Assembly (NCBI RefSeq): GCF_000969885.1
Contig: NZ_CP009501.1
Span: 1,612,001-1,676,000 of the forward strand
Source of the DNA: Methanosarcina thermophila TM-1
GTDB taxonomy: Archaea; Halobacteriota; Methanosarcinia; Methanosarcinales; Methanosarcinaceae
Reading direction: 5' to 3'
DNA length: 64,000 nucleotides
Positions 1-8,797 of the stretch are shown piece by piece (position 1 is the first letter of the stretch; the number at the start of each line of letters is the position of its first letter). The position numbers and the translations under genes were made by a program. The notes under the pieces are model-generated. The model saw only the letters and a program-made list of their open reading frames with translations, was not told the DNA's origin and did not search any database.

Positions 1-2
1 TA

Positions 3-212
3 GAGCAGAGTACTGAAGAGATAAAAGCAGAAGTTCAGAAGGCTTATGAGAAGCCAGTCAGTAAAGCCAGGAGCACTCCAGCAGGGAAGGAGACAATTAA
101 GAAGATCTGCAAGAATTGCGGAGCAGAATTTGATGCTCAAAGCCCTAAAGCAGAAACTTGCAGTAGCAAATGCAGAGCCGCATTTTATAGGAAAAGCAGA
201 AAAGAAAGATAA
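3..212 (+). CDS. C-terminal part of a zinc-finger protein (5' end outside window)
   Basis: An open frame enters from the left edge and ends at TAA 210-212. The visible 69 residues are a charged, probably flexible stretch followed by a compact four-cysteine module (CKNCG, about 15 residues, then CSSKC) and a basic end (RAAFYRKSRK). This is the layout of short treble-clef/zinc-ribbon tails in archaeal virus and plasmid proteins. The start lies outside the window, so total length and function are unknown. It converges on the toxin-antitoxin remnant with only 3 bases between the stop codons. Confidence 0.6.
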   Translation, partial: EQSTEEIKAEVQKAYEKPVSKARSTPAGKETIKKICKNCGAEFDAQSPKAETCSSKCRAAFYRKSRKER

Positions 213-215
213 TAA

Positions 216-484
216 TTAGATCAGCCGATCATATTTTTTATGTGCTTGTTCCTGTGTCAGAATTTCGTATACATAGACTTCAGCTTTCTTTGAATCGAAT
301 CTGTACATGGCCCTATAATTGCCTATCCTAAGCCTATAGATTTCTTCCTTGTAACCTTCGATCCGGCTTTTATTCCCTCCAGGGAAGGGGTCATTTAGCT
401 CTTTCAGAGCCGCTTTAATTTGATCTACCCTATTTTTGGGAATGTCATTAAGGGCTTTGGATGAATCAAGATTTTAAAGGTCAT
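216..484 (-). pseudogene. RelE/ParE-family toxin, frameshifted
   Basis: Translation from ATG 484 gives MTFKILIHP. One frame over, the reading continues as KALNDIPKNRVDQIKAALKE and on through EEIYRLRIGNYRAMYRFD to TAA 216-218. Together this is a complete RelE-superfamily toxin of about 89 residues: a beta strand, two helices, and the typical 'YRLRIGNYRAMY' strand pair. The span of 269 bases is one short of 90 codons, so a single base is missing near 452-463. The start overlaps the end of the antitoxin gene, the usual toxin-antitoxin coupling. As written, the toxin cannot be made whole. A sequencing error is the alternative. Confidence 0.65.
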
Positions 485-689
485 CAATGCTCACAAACTC
501 GTCTCTGTGTTCTTTGATGAACTCATCCGCTTCCTCTGCAAGCCTGTCTATTCTCGATTTGTATTCATGATCTTTGTATTCTCTGATCAATTTTTCAATG
601 ACAGCGTTGTAATCGTCACCCATCGACCCGATTTTTTTTAATTCATCTCTGGTCTGTCTGGTTACTTGAATTGTTGTTGTTTCAGACAT
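474..689 (-). CDS. Antitoxin of a RelBE-type pair
   Basis: A protein of about 71 residues. The N-terminus (SETTTIQVTRQTRDELKKIG) looks like a ribbon-helix-helix strand and helix that would bind DNA as a dimer. The acidic helical C-terminal half would wrap the toxin. I prefer ATG 689 over the upstream ATG 698 because the sequence GTGAT lies a few bases before it and the protein then begins MSETTTIQV. It overlaps the start of the frameshifted RelE-like gene by 11 bases. If the toxin is dead, this gene is either an orphan antitoxin or decaying. Confidence 0.65.
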   Translation of the reverse strand: MSETTTIQVTRQTRDELKKIGSMGDDYNAVIEKLIREYKDHEYKSRIDRLAEEADEFIKEHRDEFVSIDDL

Positions 690-836
690 GATAATCACTA
701 TAGGAGCTATGATATTTATAATTAGCTAAAAACAGAAACATGCTCCGATAAGTGCAGATCAGCTTTCAAGACGAAAAAAAACACCTTAAGTCAAAAGTAT
801 GAATATGAGGGTTAATTTGTCCCTCATAACTCAATT

Positions 837-1409
837 TCATTGGATTGTACCTAAAGAGACTAACTTCGTATCTGTGCCCCATATTCCATCAGCTACTTGT
901 AAATTGGCAGTGATTCCTTTAGGCACATCGAAAATAGTCTGCCCCATAACTGGAAGTCCTGGTTGAATCTGTTTCAATAAAATGTTTTCTTCTAAAGCAG
1001 ACCAAGCTTCTGTATCACTTTCAAAGGTTCTCCCTTCAGAGTCTATAATTTTTACATCACCAGTGGTCATTGTTGCAGACTCTTTGCCAATGTTTTCTAT
1101 AGTCATGGTTACAATGACAAAAATTCCGGATGCGGTTTGTTTAGTGAAATCATTCCCTATAGAACTCGCAGTTCTTACATCTGTTATTGTATATGCCCTC
1201 TCGCCAACAACAACCCTGTCACCAATCTTATAAGTTTCAGGTGTAGCTTCAGGGGTTGCTTCAGAAGCTGGAGCAGATTCTTGAGCCTGTTTTGAGTTAC
1301 TATTATCTGTTGTACTATCTCCACCAGATCCTAAAAGACCAACTATAACAAGTAAGACAAAAATTCCAAGAATAACTTTTATAATTTTGTTCAACGCCTT
1401 ACACTCCAT
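837..1409 (-). CDS. DUF4352-type membrane-anchored or secreted protein
   Basis: 190 residues. A hydrophobic segment at about residues 10-27 (IKVILGIFVLLVIVGLLG) anchors or exports the protein. A low-complexity Ser/Thr/Glu/Pro linker follows to about residue 60. The C-terminal beta-sandwich begins at YKIGDRVVVGERAYTITDV and contains the IVTMTIENIGKES strand pattern of DUF4352 domains, which form small immunoglobulin-like extracellular modules. Its ATG lies inside the end of the AbrB-like gene (11-base overlap), so the two are probably translated together. Function is unknown. Related proteins are common on archaeal and Gram-positive mobile elements. Confidence 0.7.
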   Translation of the reverse strand: MECKALNKIIKVILGIFVLLVIVGLLGSGGDSTTDNSNSKQAQESAPASEATPEATPETYKIGDRVVVGERAYTITDVRTASSIGNDFTKQTASGIFVIVTMTIENIGKESATMTTGDVKIIDSEGRTFESDTEAWSALEENILLKQIQPGLPVMGQTIFDVPKGITANLQVADGIWGTDTKLVSLGTIQ

Positions 1410-1560
1410 TTTTATTTTTTGGTGTTATTATAATATTTTTCCCATCGGTATCAATATCGACTAAACTTCCATTTTGCAGATTGAATTTATCCCTCAGGAA
1501 AGCAGGCAGATAAATAGAAGTCCTATTATTTTTATCCCTGTTAATTCTCATTTCTGCCAT
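1399..1560 (-). CDS. Small AbrB/SpoVT-type DNA-binding protein
   Basis: 53 residues, MAEMRINRDKNNRTSIYLPA onward. The pattern (basic start, TSIYLPAFLRDKFNLQNGSLVDI, then a strand with KNIIITPK) is the swapped-hairpin AbrB fold: 'x-SIYLPA-x-R-x-x-x-L-x-x-G-x-x-V'. Proteins of this size act as antitoxins or as autoregulators of small operons. It is the first gene of a two-gene operon with the DUF4352 protein, overlapping it by 11 bases. An inverted repeat directly upstream could be its operator. Confidence 0.65.
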   Translation of the reverse strand: MAEMRINRDKNNRTSIYLPAFLRDKFNLQNGSLVDIDTDGKNIIITPKNKNGV

Positions 1561-1588
1561 ATGTCGGTACATTTGTAGACAAACATAT
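1559..1588. promoter_or_regulatory. Inverted repeat at the AbrB-like gene start
   Basis: ATATGT at 1559-1564 is mirrored by ACATAT at 1583-1588, and an inner TTTGT/ACAAA pair lies at 1572-1583. It sits at and just upstream of the start codon (1560) of a small DNA-binding protein. That suggests an autoregulatory operator. No binding data are available. Confidence 0.3.
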
Positions 1589-1695
1589 AATCTTTGTTAT
1601 TTCAATCAGTTTTTATAAAGTCGAGTTGATTGGTGTGTTAGATTGATATTTTTATAGACTTTCTCGAAGTGGAGGCAGATTTGATTTACTGCCTG

Positions 1696-1887
1696 TTAAT
1701 CCTGGTTTGACTTTTTGATATATTTACAGCTATCTGATGGGCACCCAAGCCCTACAGCTACATAAGCACGTTTGCCGTCCACAGTCTTTCTGAGATATGC
1801 TACACTGAGTATTTCACCACATAGCGGGCACAGTTCTTTTGCTTTATAGCCTCTCTGTCCTTGATAGTGTTTTTTATCTTCAGTCAT
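1696..1887 (-). CDS. Small zinc-finger protein
   Basis: 63 residues with CPLC at about 20-23 and CPSDSC at about 49-54, separated by a predicted beta hairpin (VAYLRKTVDGKRAYVAVGLG). This is a zinc-ribbon arrangement. It lies 18 bases downstream of the next gene on the same strand, so the two are probably cotranscribed. Function is unknown. Such short ribbons are typical of virus and plasmid accessory proteins. Confidence 0.55.
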   Translation of the reverse strand: MTEDKKHYQGQRGYKAKELCPLCGEILSVAYLRKTVDGKRAYVAVGLGCPSDSCKYIKKSNQD

Positions 1888-1905
1888 GTTTTCACCAAAA
1901 AAGAG

Positions 1906-2193
1906 TTAGAGGTAATAGTTTACCTTGTACTCCTCCCATTCTCTTTTAAAATCGGCTTTCGTCCTCAGCACTCTGTTTTCTCTTCCAGGAACTCTTATGG
2001 CAACAAGCTCATCAGTCAGAAACTCAAAGTCATAACCTTTTGCTTCAAAACTTCGAAAACCTCTTAAAAACCATTGGGAGAAGTCGAGAGGCTCATCAAA
2101 GATTGATCTTTGAGCAGGTGCTTTCTTGCTGTTGTTATAGACCTGTTTGCCGTAATGCCTGTTTATGTAGCTGTGTTGCTGTCCTGAAATCAA
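1906..2193 (-). CDS. Hypothetical protein, first gene of a two-gene unit
   Basis: 95 residues, rich in aromatic and charged residues, with no membrane segment or cysteine motif. I do not recognise a family. The composition (FEFLTDELVAIRVPGREN, then a charged helix) looks like a real soluble protein. A strong inverted repeat with a TATA-like spacer lies about 65-115 bases upstream of the start, which fits a regulated promoter. Confidence 0.45.
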   Translation of the reverse strand: MISGQQHSYINRHYGKQVYNNSKKAPAQRSIFDEPLDFSQWFLRGFRSFEAKGYDFEFLTDELVAIRVPGRENRVLRTKADFKREWEEYKVNYYL

Positions 2194-2255
2194 GCCGAGT
2201 TGTTTTTATTTATAAGGTTCTGCATATTGTTTCATGCTCCTGTTTGTTGTGCAAA

Positions 2256-2309
2256 TAATACTAGGCATGCCAGGTATATAAAGGTTAGTATTTGGCATGC
2301 CTAGTATTA
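2256..2309. promoter_or_regulatory. 17-bp perfect inverted repeat flanking a TATA-like spacer
   Basis: The arm at 2256-2272 (TAATACTAGGCATGCCA) is exactly mirrored at 2293-2309, with a 20-base spacer containing TATATAAA. On the minus strand the spacer reads TTTATATA, which could be the TATA box of the gene starting at 2193. Two identical operator halves around a TATA box would let a dimeric repressor block TBP binding. This is inferred from the layout. Confidence 0.5.
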
Positions 2310-3653
2310 AACAATAGGAGCAACTTTATACTGTTAACTTACTTAGGAACTGCATCCAGATTCAAGTGTTCGAGTGTTCCCTCGATTATTCCACAACATA
2401 CCGGAATAAGGCGATTCTCAATTGTTTGGCCAACATGAAAAGCAAAATCAGTTTAAAAATCCACATAACAATGGCACTAAAACAGATACAAGAGGCTTAA
2501 TTTATACGCATATCGAAATGCTGTTCCACTTCATTAATTAGTTTAGTTCCAAGGGGTATTTTCAGTGATATATTCAGAGCTTCCAATGCGAATCTAAATC
2601 CTTTCTATCAATAGCAAGTATATACATATCTTTCAACATTGCCCGAATGAGGACAGGATTTCTATTGTGAAGCTATCCAAAAGTGCTGTTTTTCTATCCT
2701 CCACCGGTCAATCACAACTGCGAACTTTCCACCAGCACATGTAGCCCTACAGTCTAACTTCCGAAAACTGAGCCAAAGTTCAGGAATTGCAGGGAAACAT
2801 AAGCCTGATATAACTGAGAATTTTAAGAAAGTGTTAGAATCAATAGGTTAGAGTATCGGCTTAATCTAAGGCTCATAGAGCGATTTAAATTAAAGGGCGT
2901 GATTAAATTCTTCCAGCCCTGAAGAGTTTTATCTATGGTGCCCTTCTCCTTGAGCCGGTCTTGAATCTATGGGATATAGTTCTTTAATCAACCCTCACTG
3001 CAAACTTCCACCGGCACTTCCAATTTCTCCACCGGCACTTCCAATTTCTCCACCGCCACTTCCAATTCCCTACTTAACCTACTTAACTTCTTTAAAGTGC
3101 ATGTTCTATTCACTTCCTGATTTTTGAGCGATTAACCGAGGGCAGGAGCCATAAAAGTATATAGGGTGAAATGGTATATATGGGCTAGTTGCTGAGTGGT
3201 TGCAGTTCTATTAAGGTTTCTTTTCTGATTTAAAGGATTTAAAAGCACTCCGAAAGCTGGACTGATTAAGGATATTCACAGCGGAAAGCGCAACATTCCA
3301 GGAAAGTAAAACAGTATCGGATAAGCCAAAAAGTGCTGATTATGAGCTGATCTTTAAAACAGTATTAATTTTTTGACTTTACAAGTTCCCACCGGAGATA
3401 CACTGGCAGGAGCAGGACAAAGACAAGTTAACAAGTTCCATTTTGTTCGATTCAATAGAATGCTCATGGCATTATCTATATAAAAATTAATATAAAGCAC
3501 GTTGTATAAATCGCTTTTTATGCTTTGCCGTGACTCAGACAAAATAGAGAATAGGCGGCCTCATTTTATCATTATTCTAACTTAGCGATGTTAAGTAAAC
3601 TTTACATTTTGTTAAACATTTCTAACATTTTCGACTAAGGAGTATACCAAATA
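2310..3653. other. 1.3-kb stretch with no recognisable gene
   Basis: Frames are short and broken on both strands. The stretch contains a three-copy direct repeat (3007-3069) and short repeated words such as CTACTTAAC (about 3071-3088). It may be decayed coding DNA or a replication/maintenance region of the element. I found no tRNA or transposase. Confidence 0.4.
3007..3069. repeat. Three tandem 21-bp repeats
   Basis: Units at 3007-3027, 3028-3048 and 3049-3069 begin TCCACCGGCACTTCC. The first two are identical and the third differs at a few bases. A shorter related word (TCCACCAGCAC) occurs near 2729-2739. Head-to-tail units of this size next to a replication gene can be iterons. They could also be slippage products. 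Confidence 0.55.
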
Positions 3654-3938
3654 ATGTTTAAAAGACCACGTGCTTTTTATACTCTGACCCTCATAAGACA
3701 TTGTATGTTAATGTGCGAGTCAGATGCTTGTGAAGTCAAGGAAACTTTCCACTGTTTGAGATGTGGATACTCCTGGCCACAGCGCATACCTGGTATTGTC
3801 CCAAAAAACTGCGCTAATAGGGCATGTAAGAGCCCCAACTGGCAAAAACCACGTAGCGAACGGAAGAAGTACACCTGGCAAAGCGAAGAAACGAAAGCTA
3901 GAGCCAGCCATAAGGTACGATACGGACTCGAAAATTAA
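3654..3938 (+). CDS. Small zinc-ribbon protein
   Basis: 94 residues. The core CLRCGYSW, a short proline-rich loop, then CANRACKSPNWQKPR is a zinc ribbon of the type 'C-x2-C-G-x-x-W ... C-x4-C-x-S-x-x-W', common in small archaeal virus and plasmid proteins. The N-terminal 25 residues are less convincing; an internal ATG near 3705 could be the true start. It lies upstream of the primase-helicase gene on the same strand. Confidence 0.5.
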   Translation: MFKRPRAFYTLTLIRHCMLMCESDACEVKETFHCLRCGYSWPQRIPGIVPKNCANRACKSPNWQKPRSERKKYTWQSEETKARASHKVRYGLEN

Positions 3939-4180
3939 CAAAAACAAGAAAAACAAGGGCATTGTTGAAAGATAGAAACTTTGGATTGTCTCCAAACTAC
4001 TCCAAAGCTTCCATGTGTTGCCTATTCTCAATAAACGAGAGTCACTTTAAGCAAGTGATCACAATAAATACTACGTTGATAGTATTTATAACTTTTCTTG
4101 CCTATAAGCCTAACGCTCCGGTTATTGTTGCGAAACACAACGTGTCTTTTTTTACGATGTGCCTTAGAGAGGCATAAAAA

Positions 4181-6541
4181 TTGAGCGATACCAACACACA
4201 CAAAAATATAGAAATGCCACCTGTGGGAAGCATAGATTTACCAAATCCCTTTAACATTCCTGAAGAACTTAAAAGCCTTAATCAGTGGGTTCTATGGAAA
4301 TATGAAATCGACACCAACAGCAAAGGCGAAAAGAGATTAACAAAAATACCTTATCAGATAACACCAGCCACCGCAGGAAAGGAAGCAAAAGCAAAGCCTA
4401 ACGACTCTAAAACATGGGGGAGTTTTGAAGAGGCTTATAGTATCCTCGCAGATTCAATTAAAAGGAAAGGCTATCATGGTCTAGGGTTCGTATTCTCAGA
4501 GCATGATCGTTTTGTAGGCGTTGATATTGATCACGTTTTCGACCCTGAAAGCGAAGAATGGAACGACTTCGCATTAGACGAAGTTTTAAAGCTTAACTCG
4601 TATGCGGAACTTTCCCCAAGTAACACCGGAGCACACGTTATAGTAAGAGGCTCAAAGCCTCCTGAAAGATGCAGGTCTAATAATTGGGAAATGTACGAAG
4701 CAGGGCGTTATTTTACATTTACAGGTAATCACATTCCGGAAACACCGAAGGAGATAAGAGAGGCACCGGAAGCACTTAAAGACCTTTACAGCAGGAGAAT
4801 AAACAAGGATGCAGGAGAGACACAGAAGAAAGGGAGAGGTAGGCCTAAAAAGAACGTAGTAATTAAGGCAAACCTCACAGACTCAGAGGTTATAGAGAAG
4901 TGCAGAAGGGCGAAAAACTACGAAGCCTTTGAAGCTCTCTATAACGGTAAGTTTGATAATTATGTCTCTCAGAGTGATGCAGATTTAGCACTATGTAGAA
5001 GGCTAGCATTTTACACTAAGAGCCCTGAGCAGATTGATAGAATATTCAGAACATCAGGGCTTTTCCGTTCCAAGTGGGAAAGGGAAGACTACCGAGCCGA
5101 CACCATAAACAAAGCAATAGAAAGCACACCGGAAACATATAACCCTAATTACAAGAAAGAGAAGGACAAGAAAACCAAGATTGAGATAACCTTTGATGAA
5201 ATAGGGGATAGGATATTAGAGAACCATAATATCTTTACAATGCGGGACAATGGGGAACTATTCATTTATCAAGATGGGTATTACAGCAATGAGGGGAGCG
5301 AGTCAGTATTAGACACCATCATAAGAGATACACAGATAGAGATATATAAAGAGAAGTGGGAAGAGGCAACAGGGGAGGACGAGCCCGAAAAGATAGACAA
5401 GGCTACTTCTAAAAGAGTTTCGGAAGTACTGGCATATATCAGGGCTTACACTTACGTTTCGAGAAGTCAGATAGACATAGAGCAGGACGGGTATGTAAAC
5501 TTTAAGAATGGGCTGTTTGACCTTAAAGAATGGAAGCTAAAGCCCCATACACCAGAAGTAAGAAGTATAGCACAGGTGCCAGCAGTCTACAACCCTACAG
5601 CAGAATGCCCGAACATTAAGGATTATATGAATACCTGCGAGCTACCACAGGAAGACCAGGATGTATTAATAGAGTTTGCTGGATACTGCTTAATATCAGA
5701 TGTCAGCCTGCAAAGGGCTGTTATGCTGTACGGGAGCGGGTCAAATGGGAAGAGCGTATTTATCAACCTCTTGAAAGTCATTCTGGGAAAGTCCTATGTG
5801 AGCGGTGAAAGTCTTCAGAACCTTGAGACTGATAAATACAGAGTCGCCAACCTATACGGCAAAAGGCTTAACGCTTTCCCAGATCTGAAAGATACTCCCC
5901 TGCAAACAAATGAGGTATTTAACACCCTTACAGGTAACGATTTAGAGCTTACAGGAGAAAGGAAATATCAGCACTCTTTCAGCTTTAGACCTACAACGAA
6001 ACTTTTGTTTTCCGCTAACAAGCCCCCTTTTGCACACTCTGACAACTACGCATATTATAGAAGATGGATTCTTATAAAATTCCCTAAGACATTCGAGAAG
6101 GAAGAGATAAAAGAGAGGCTTATAGACGATCTCACCACAGAGGAAGAGATAAGCGGGTTTATTAATCTCATGCTGGAAGGGCTTGAAAGGCTCCAGAAGA
6201 ACCGCAAATTCTCATATAATGCAGGAGTCGAAGAGGTTGAAAGAATCTATTTAATGCACTCTGATAACGTCAGGATATTTGAAGAGGAGTGTTTAAGGGA
6301 CTGTTCAGGGAACGAGGAGCCAACAGAGAAGAAAAGGGTTTACTCTTTATATTGTGAGTGGTGCAACCAGAACGGTTTAACCCCTGTTAAGCCTAATGCA
6401 TTTACCATGAGGCTAGGAAAATTAGGGCGCAGAGTACACGAAACCACAAAATACGATATTGTCACAAAAAGGGGAGAGCACATATCTACATATTTTAATA
6501 CAGTTGTTGACAGACAAGACTGGTTTAAAACTAAAGAATAA
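4181..6541 (+). CDS. Primase-polymerase / D5-like helicase of a virus or plasmid
   Basis: 786 residues from a TTG codon. The N-terminal third resembles the archaeo-eukaryotic primase fold of mobile elements: GLGFVFSEHDRFVGVDIDHV (about 103-122) holds the metal-binding aspartates, and SPSNTGAHVIVRG (about 145-157) matches the second catalytic strand. A basic linker KKGRGRPKK lies near 215. The C-terminal half is a D5/P4-type SF3 helicase with Walker A YGSGSNGKSV (about 517-526) and a downstream SANKPP segment typical of the family. The protein would synthesise primers and unwind the element's DNA at replication start. The start is uncertain; Met12 is an alternative. An array of inverted sites lies just downstream. 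Confidence 0.85.
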   Translation: MSDTNTHKNIEMPPVGSIDLPNPFNIPEELKSLNQWVLWKYEIDTNSKGEKRLTKIPYQITPATAGKEAKAKPNDSKTWGSFEEAYSILADSIKRKGYHGLGFVFSEHDRFVGVDIDHVFDPESEEWNDFALDEVLKLNSYAELSPSNTGAHVIVRGSKPPERCRSNNWEMYEAGRYFTFTGNHIPETPKEIREAPEALKDLYSRRINKDAGETQKKGRGRPKKNVVIKANLTDSEVIEKCRRAKNYEAFEALYNGKFDNYVSQSDADLALCRRLAFYTKSPEQIDRIFRTSGLFRSKWEREDYRADTINKAIESTPETYNPNYKKEKDKKTKIEITFDEIGDRILENHNIFTMRDNGELFIYQDGYYSNEGSESVLDTIIRDTQIEIYKEKWEEATGEDEPEKIDKATSKRVSEVLAYIRAYTYVSRSQIDIEQDGYVNFKNGLFDLKEWKLKPHTPEVRSIAQVPAVYNPTAECPNIKDYMNTCELPQEDQDVLIEFAGYCLISDVSLQRAVMLYGSGSNGKSVFINLLKVILGKSYVSGESLQNLETDKYRVANLYGKRLNAFPDLKDTPLQTNEVFNTLTGNDLELTGERKYQHSFSFRPTTKLLFSANKPPFAHSDNYAYYRRWILIKFPKTFEKEEIKERLIDDLTTEEEISGFINLMLEGLERLQKNRKFSYNAGVEEVERIYLMHSDNVRIFEEECLRDCSGNEEPTEKKRVYSLYCEWCNQNGLTPVKPNAFTMRLGKLGRRVHETTKYDIVTKRGEHISTYFNTVVDRQDWFKTKE

Positions 6542-6554
6542 CCCTAAAATTAAG

Positions 6555-6854
6555 GTATATCGGAAAACTCAAAATACCTTTTCCGATATACAAAATAAAT
6601 TCTCTTGCTACTGTTTTTAACTTCTTAAATCGGAAAACTTTTCTATTTGTTACCTCACACCATACAAATTAATTATTTAATTCATTTATTCCCGTTCTCT
6701 CTTTCTTCTCTTTCTTGCACAGTAAGATGAATATTCAATTTATTTTTTTGTTTGAACACTACAATAGGAAAAGATTCCCGATATAAGAAGTTATTTTCGA
6801 TAGCGTGAGAATTTTTTTTGTATATCGGAAATCCCTTTTTGAGTTTTCCGATAG
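6555..6854. repeat. Array of inverted TATCGGAAAA-type sites, possible origin
   Basis: The word TATATCGGAAAA occurs directly at 6556-6567, inverted at 6579-6590, and as variants at 6627-6638 (direct), 6774-6785 (inverted), 6821-6832 (direct) and 6843-6854 (inverted). The first and last pairs form inverted repeats with an AT-rich spacer. The array lies in AT-rich non-coding DNA immediately after the primase-helicase gene. This is the expected place for an origin with initiator-binding sites, or for a cluster of repressor operators. Confidence 0.55.
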
Positions 6855-7364
6855 AATCATTTTTCCTTTTTTTTCTTTCCTTATTGTGTTAGTCATACAT
6901 ACCCAACTTTCACCGGAGCCCAGGAGAGAAATATGCAGGAAAAAATATACTGAGCCTTCATCCACCATTGAGAGTTCCCATTTCCCTTCCCAACTCTCCT
7001 CTCTCCACTGTGTAGCATATATGAGCCAAAGTGCGAAGACACCATAAGTAGAACTTAGTATAACTTTAATTGAGGTATGCAGATAGAGCTCAGGTTAAGA
7101 GCTTGCATTAGTCCAGGACTGAATACTAAGGCTCTCTATACTCTCAGGAGCCCTCGAAATTAATATATCAGTTTCTTTAATAAATTCAGCTGTATAAAAG
7201 TTATACCAGCAGTTCCCTCCGCAACTTCTTTAATAAAATGTACATGGTTAAAAATAGCCTGGGTTCCGAATACTTTTCTCTCTAATTACTCCACTTCTCA
7301 ACTTATAAAAGCAATCGGAAGACACAATTACACTTTTATACAAAAGACATAAATAGACAGTTAT
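6855..7364. other. Non-coding AT-rich stretch
   Basis: I see no convincing gene. It is rich in T and pyrimidine runs and reads into the promoter region of the downstream gene. A weak further copy of the ATCGGAA word occurs near 7313-7320. Confidence 0.35.
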
Positions 7365-7805
7365 ATGGTTAAAAAATGTCTCATAAATGATGCTCTTATC
7401 CAGAAATGTTACGACAATCTTCTTTTAGGAATGAGCCAGACAGCTTGTGCAAAGTCTATTGGGGTTGCAAGTTCTACATGGTTCAACTGGCAGAAACTTG
7501 CTCTCGAAGGAAAAAGACCTTATGCGGATTGGTGGTTTCAATGCCAGAAAGCGGAGGCTGAACTCCAGGCTAATTGTCTAAAATCCGTAAAACTTGCTAT
7601 GGATCACGGAGATTCAAAGGCGGCAATGTTTCTCTTGTCTACCAAGTTTGCGGGCGAGGGCTTCGGTAAACAGTCTCAGGTAAACATGAACTCCCAGAGT
7701 GTTAACATGAATTACAACACGAAACGCAAAGAGAAGACTGATGACGAGATAAGAGCCGAGATTCTTGCCATGCTTGCTCCAAAGAATTCTCAGGTTCCGG
7801 AGTAA
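7365..7805 (+). CDS. Terminase-small-subunit-like helix-turn-helix protein
   Basis: 146 residues. The N-terminal 50 residues form a helix-turn-helix (CYDNLLLGMSQTACAKSIGV followed by SSTWFNWQKLALEGK), the pattern with which phage small terminases recognise packaging sites. A helical middle (KAEAELQANCLKSVKLAMDH) could oligomerise. The C-terminus is Asn/Lys-rich. No large terminase is present in the window, so it could equally be a replication or regulatory protein of the element. A hairpin with a T-run follows the stop codon. Confidence 0.5.
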   Translation: MVKKCLINDALIQKCYDNLLLGMSQTACAKSIGVASSTWFNWQKLALEGKRPYADWWFQCQKAEAELQANCLKSVKLAMDHGDSKAAMFLLSTKFAGEGFGKQSQVNMNSQSVNMNYNTKRKEKTDDEIRAEILAMLAPKNSQVPE

Positions 7806-7914
7806 CCTCCAGGATCTTTCCTGGAATTCTTCATTTTCTCCAGCAGTATTCTCCTTTTCCTCCAGGATTCAGTAATTCCCGAGTAATCGAACAGGCCTTA
7901 TTTTGTCTATATCT

Positions 7915-7956
7915 CCAGGAACTTTAATTCCTGGCTTTTCTCTTTTTCTTTCTTTT
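7915..7956 (+). terminator. Hairpin followed by T-rich tract
   Basis: CCAGGA at 7915-7920 pairs with TCCTGG at 7929-7934, followed by a pyrimidine tract (CTTTTCTCTTTTTCTTTC) to 7956. A related hairpin using the same arms (7809-7814 with 7819-7824) lies directly after the stop codon of the upstream gene. Both look like transcription end signals. Confidence 0.5.
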
Positions 7957-8183
7957 TGAGGATTTAAGTTTCAGAAAAAGTGGTACAGTATAGCGATTCA
8001 CGATAGATTACATCTTTTACAATATACTGACAGCTCTCAGAATCACAGACCGTATATACAGGAATAAATAGAAAACAATTTTATTGTTAATGCCTTTATA
8101 AAGCTGGAAATATACTGATTTCTTTAGAGACTCATAAAATAAGTTTTGTAATAATTGAGGTACATTCCCAGGAGATGTGACAG

Positions 8184-8624
8184 ATGAAAACGAGTATGAA
8201 AACAAGTATTTGTATAGGACTTGTGATTCTAGCTGTTGTAGGAATAGCTGGATGTGCGGGAAGCAATGAACAGAAGAGTGAAGTCTCACAACCTGCCGCA
8301 GAAGTAACAACGCCAATCTCTGAGCCAACAACTGCATCAGGTACTGTAATCGCGACCTGGTCTGGAGATGATGGTAAAACGACAGAACCGTTTACAGTAC
8401 CTTCTTCTCCCTGGATAGTTGAATGGGATGCTCAAAATAGTACAAAGTATACACAGACAGTTTTTTCCATTTTCGTGTATGACCAAAAAAATAATTTGAT
8501 TGATATTGCTGTGGATTCTAGCAATGCAACCATTGGTTCAACATATGAGTATGAACCTGCCGGAGTTTATCACTTGAAGATCTTCTCTGGAATGCCATAC
8601 AATATCACGGTAAAAACGGCTTGA
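8184..8624 (+). CDS. Small lipoprotein
   Basis: 146 residues. The signal peptide (ICIGLVILAVVGIAGC) ends in a lipobox-like GIAGC at about residues 21-25, so the protein is probably lipid-anchored outside the cell. A Ser/Thr/Pro/Glu linker is followed by a beta-rich domain (about 55-145) with repeated aromatic strands and NXT/NXS sites. This layout is common among Methanosarcina surface proteins of unknown role. Of two Met-Lys-Thr-Ser starts, the first (8184) follows GGAGATGTGA at a suitable distance. It is isolated and is probably not part of the replication module. Confidence 0.7.
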   Translation: MKTSMKTSICIGLVILAVVGIAGCAGSNEQKSEVSQPAAEVTTPISEPTTASGTVIATWSGDDGKTTEPFTVPSSPWIVEWDAQNSTKYTQTVFSIFVYDQKNNLIDIAVDSSNATIGSTYEYEPAGVYHLKIFSGMPYNITVKTA

Positions 8625-8671
8625 GAGGAGCATTAAAAGCCACTTAGAAGATCACATAGAAGAGAGAAACG

Positions 8672-8797
8672 ATGTTGAAAAAGAGTGGTCTTGGGGTTAG
8701 ATGCATAAAGAAAGCAAATGGCAAGTACGTAATATACCGTGAGTATATTGGGGATATAAACAAAGAAGATGGCTCTTCATTTTTTAGGGTGGGTTGA
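8672..8797 (+). pseudogene. Short coding remnant at the edge of an insertion
   Basis: A 41-residue frame (begins MLKKSGLGVRCIKKANGKYV) shows the basic, aromatic beta pattern seen at the N-terminus of some transposases. It stops exactly where the MITE-like sequence begins. It may be the start of a gene cut by that insertion, or a chance frame. Confidence 0.25.

Noticed and set aside
2310-3653. Transposase remnants
   Set aside because: Short frames contain hints of coding, but none could be joined into a recognisable transposase.
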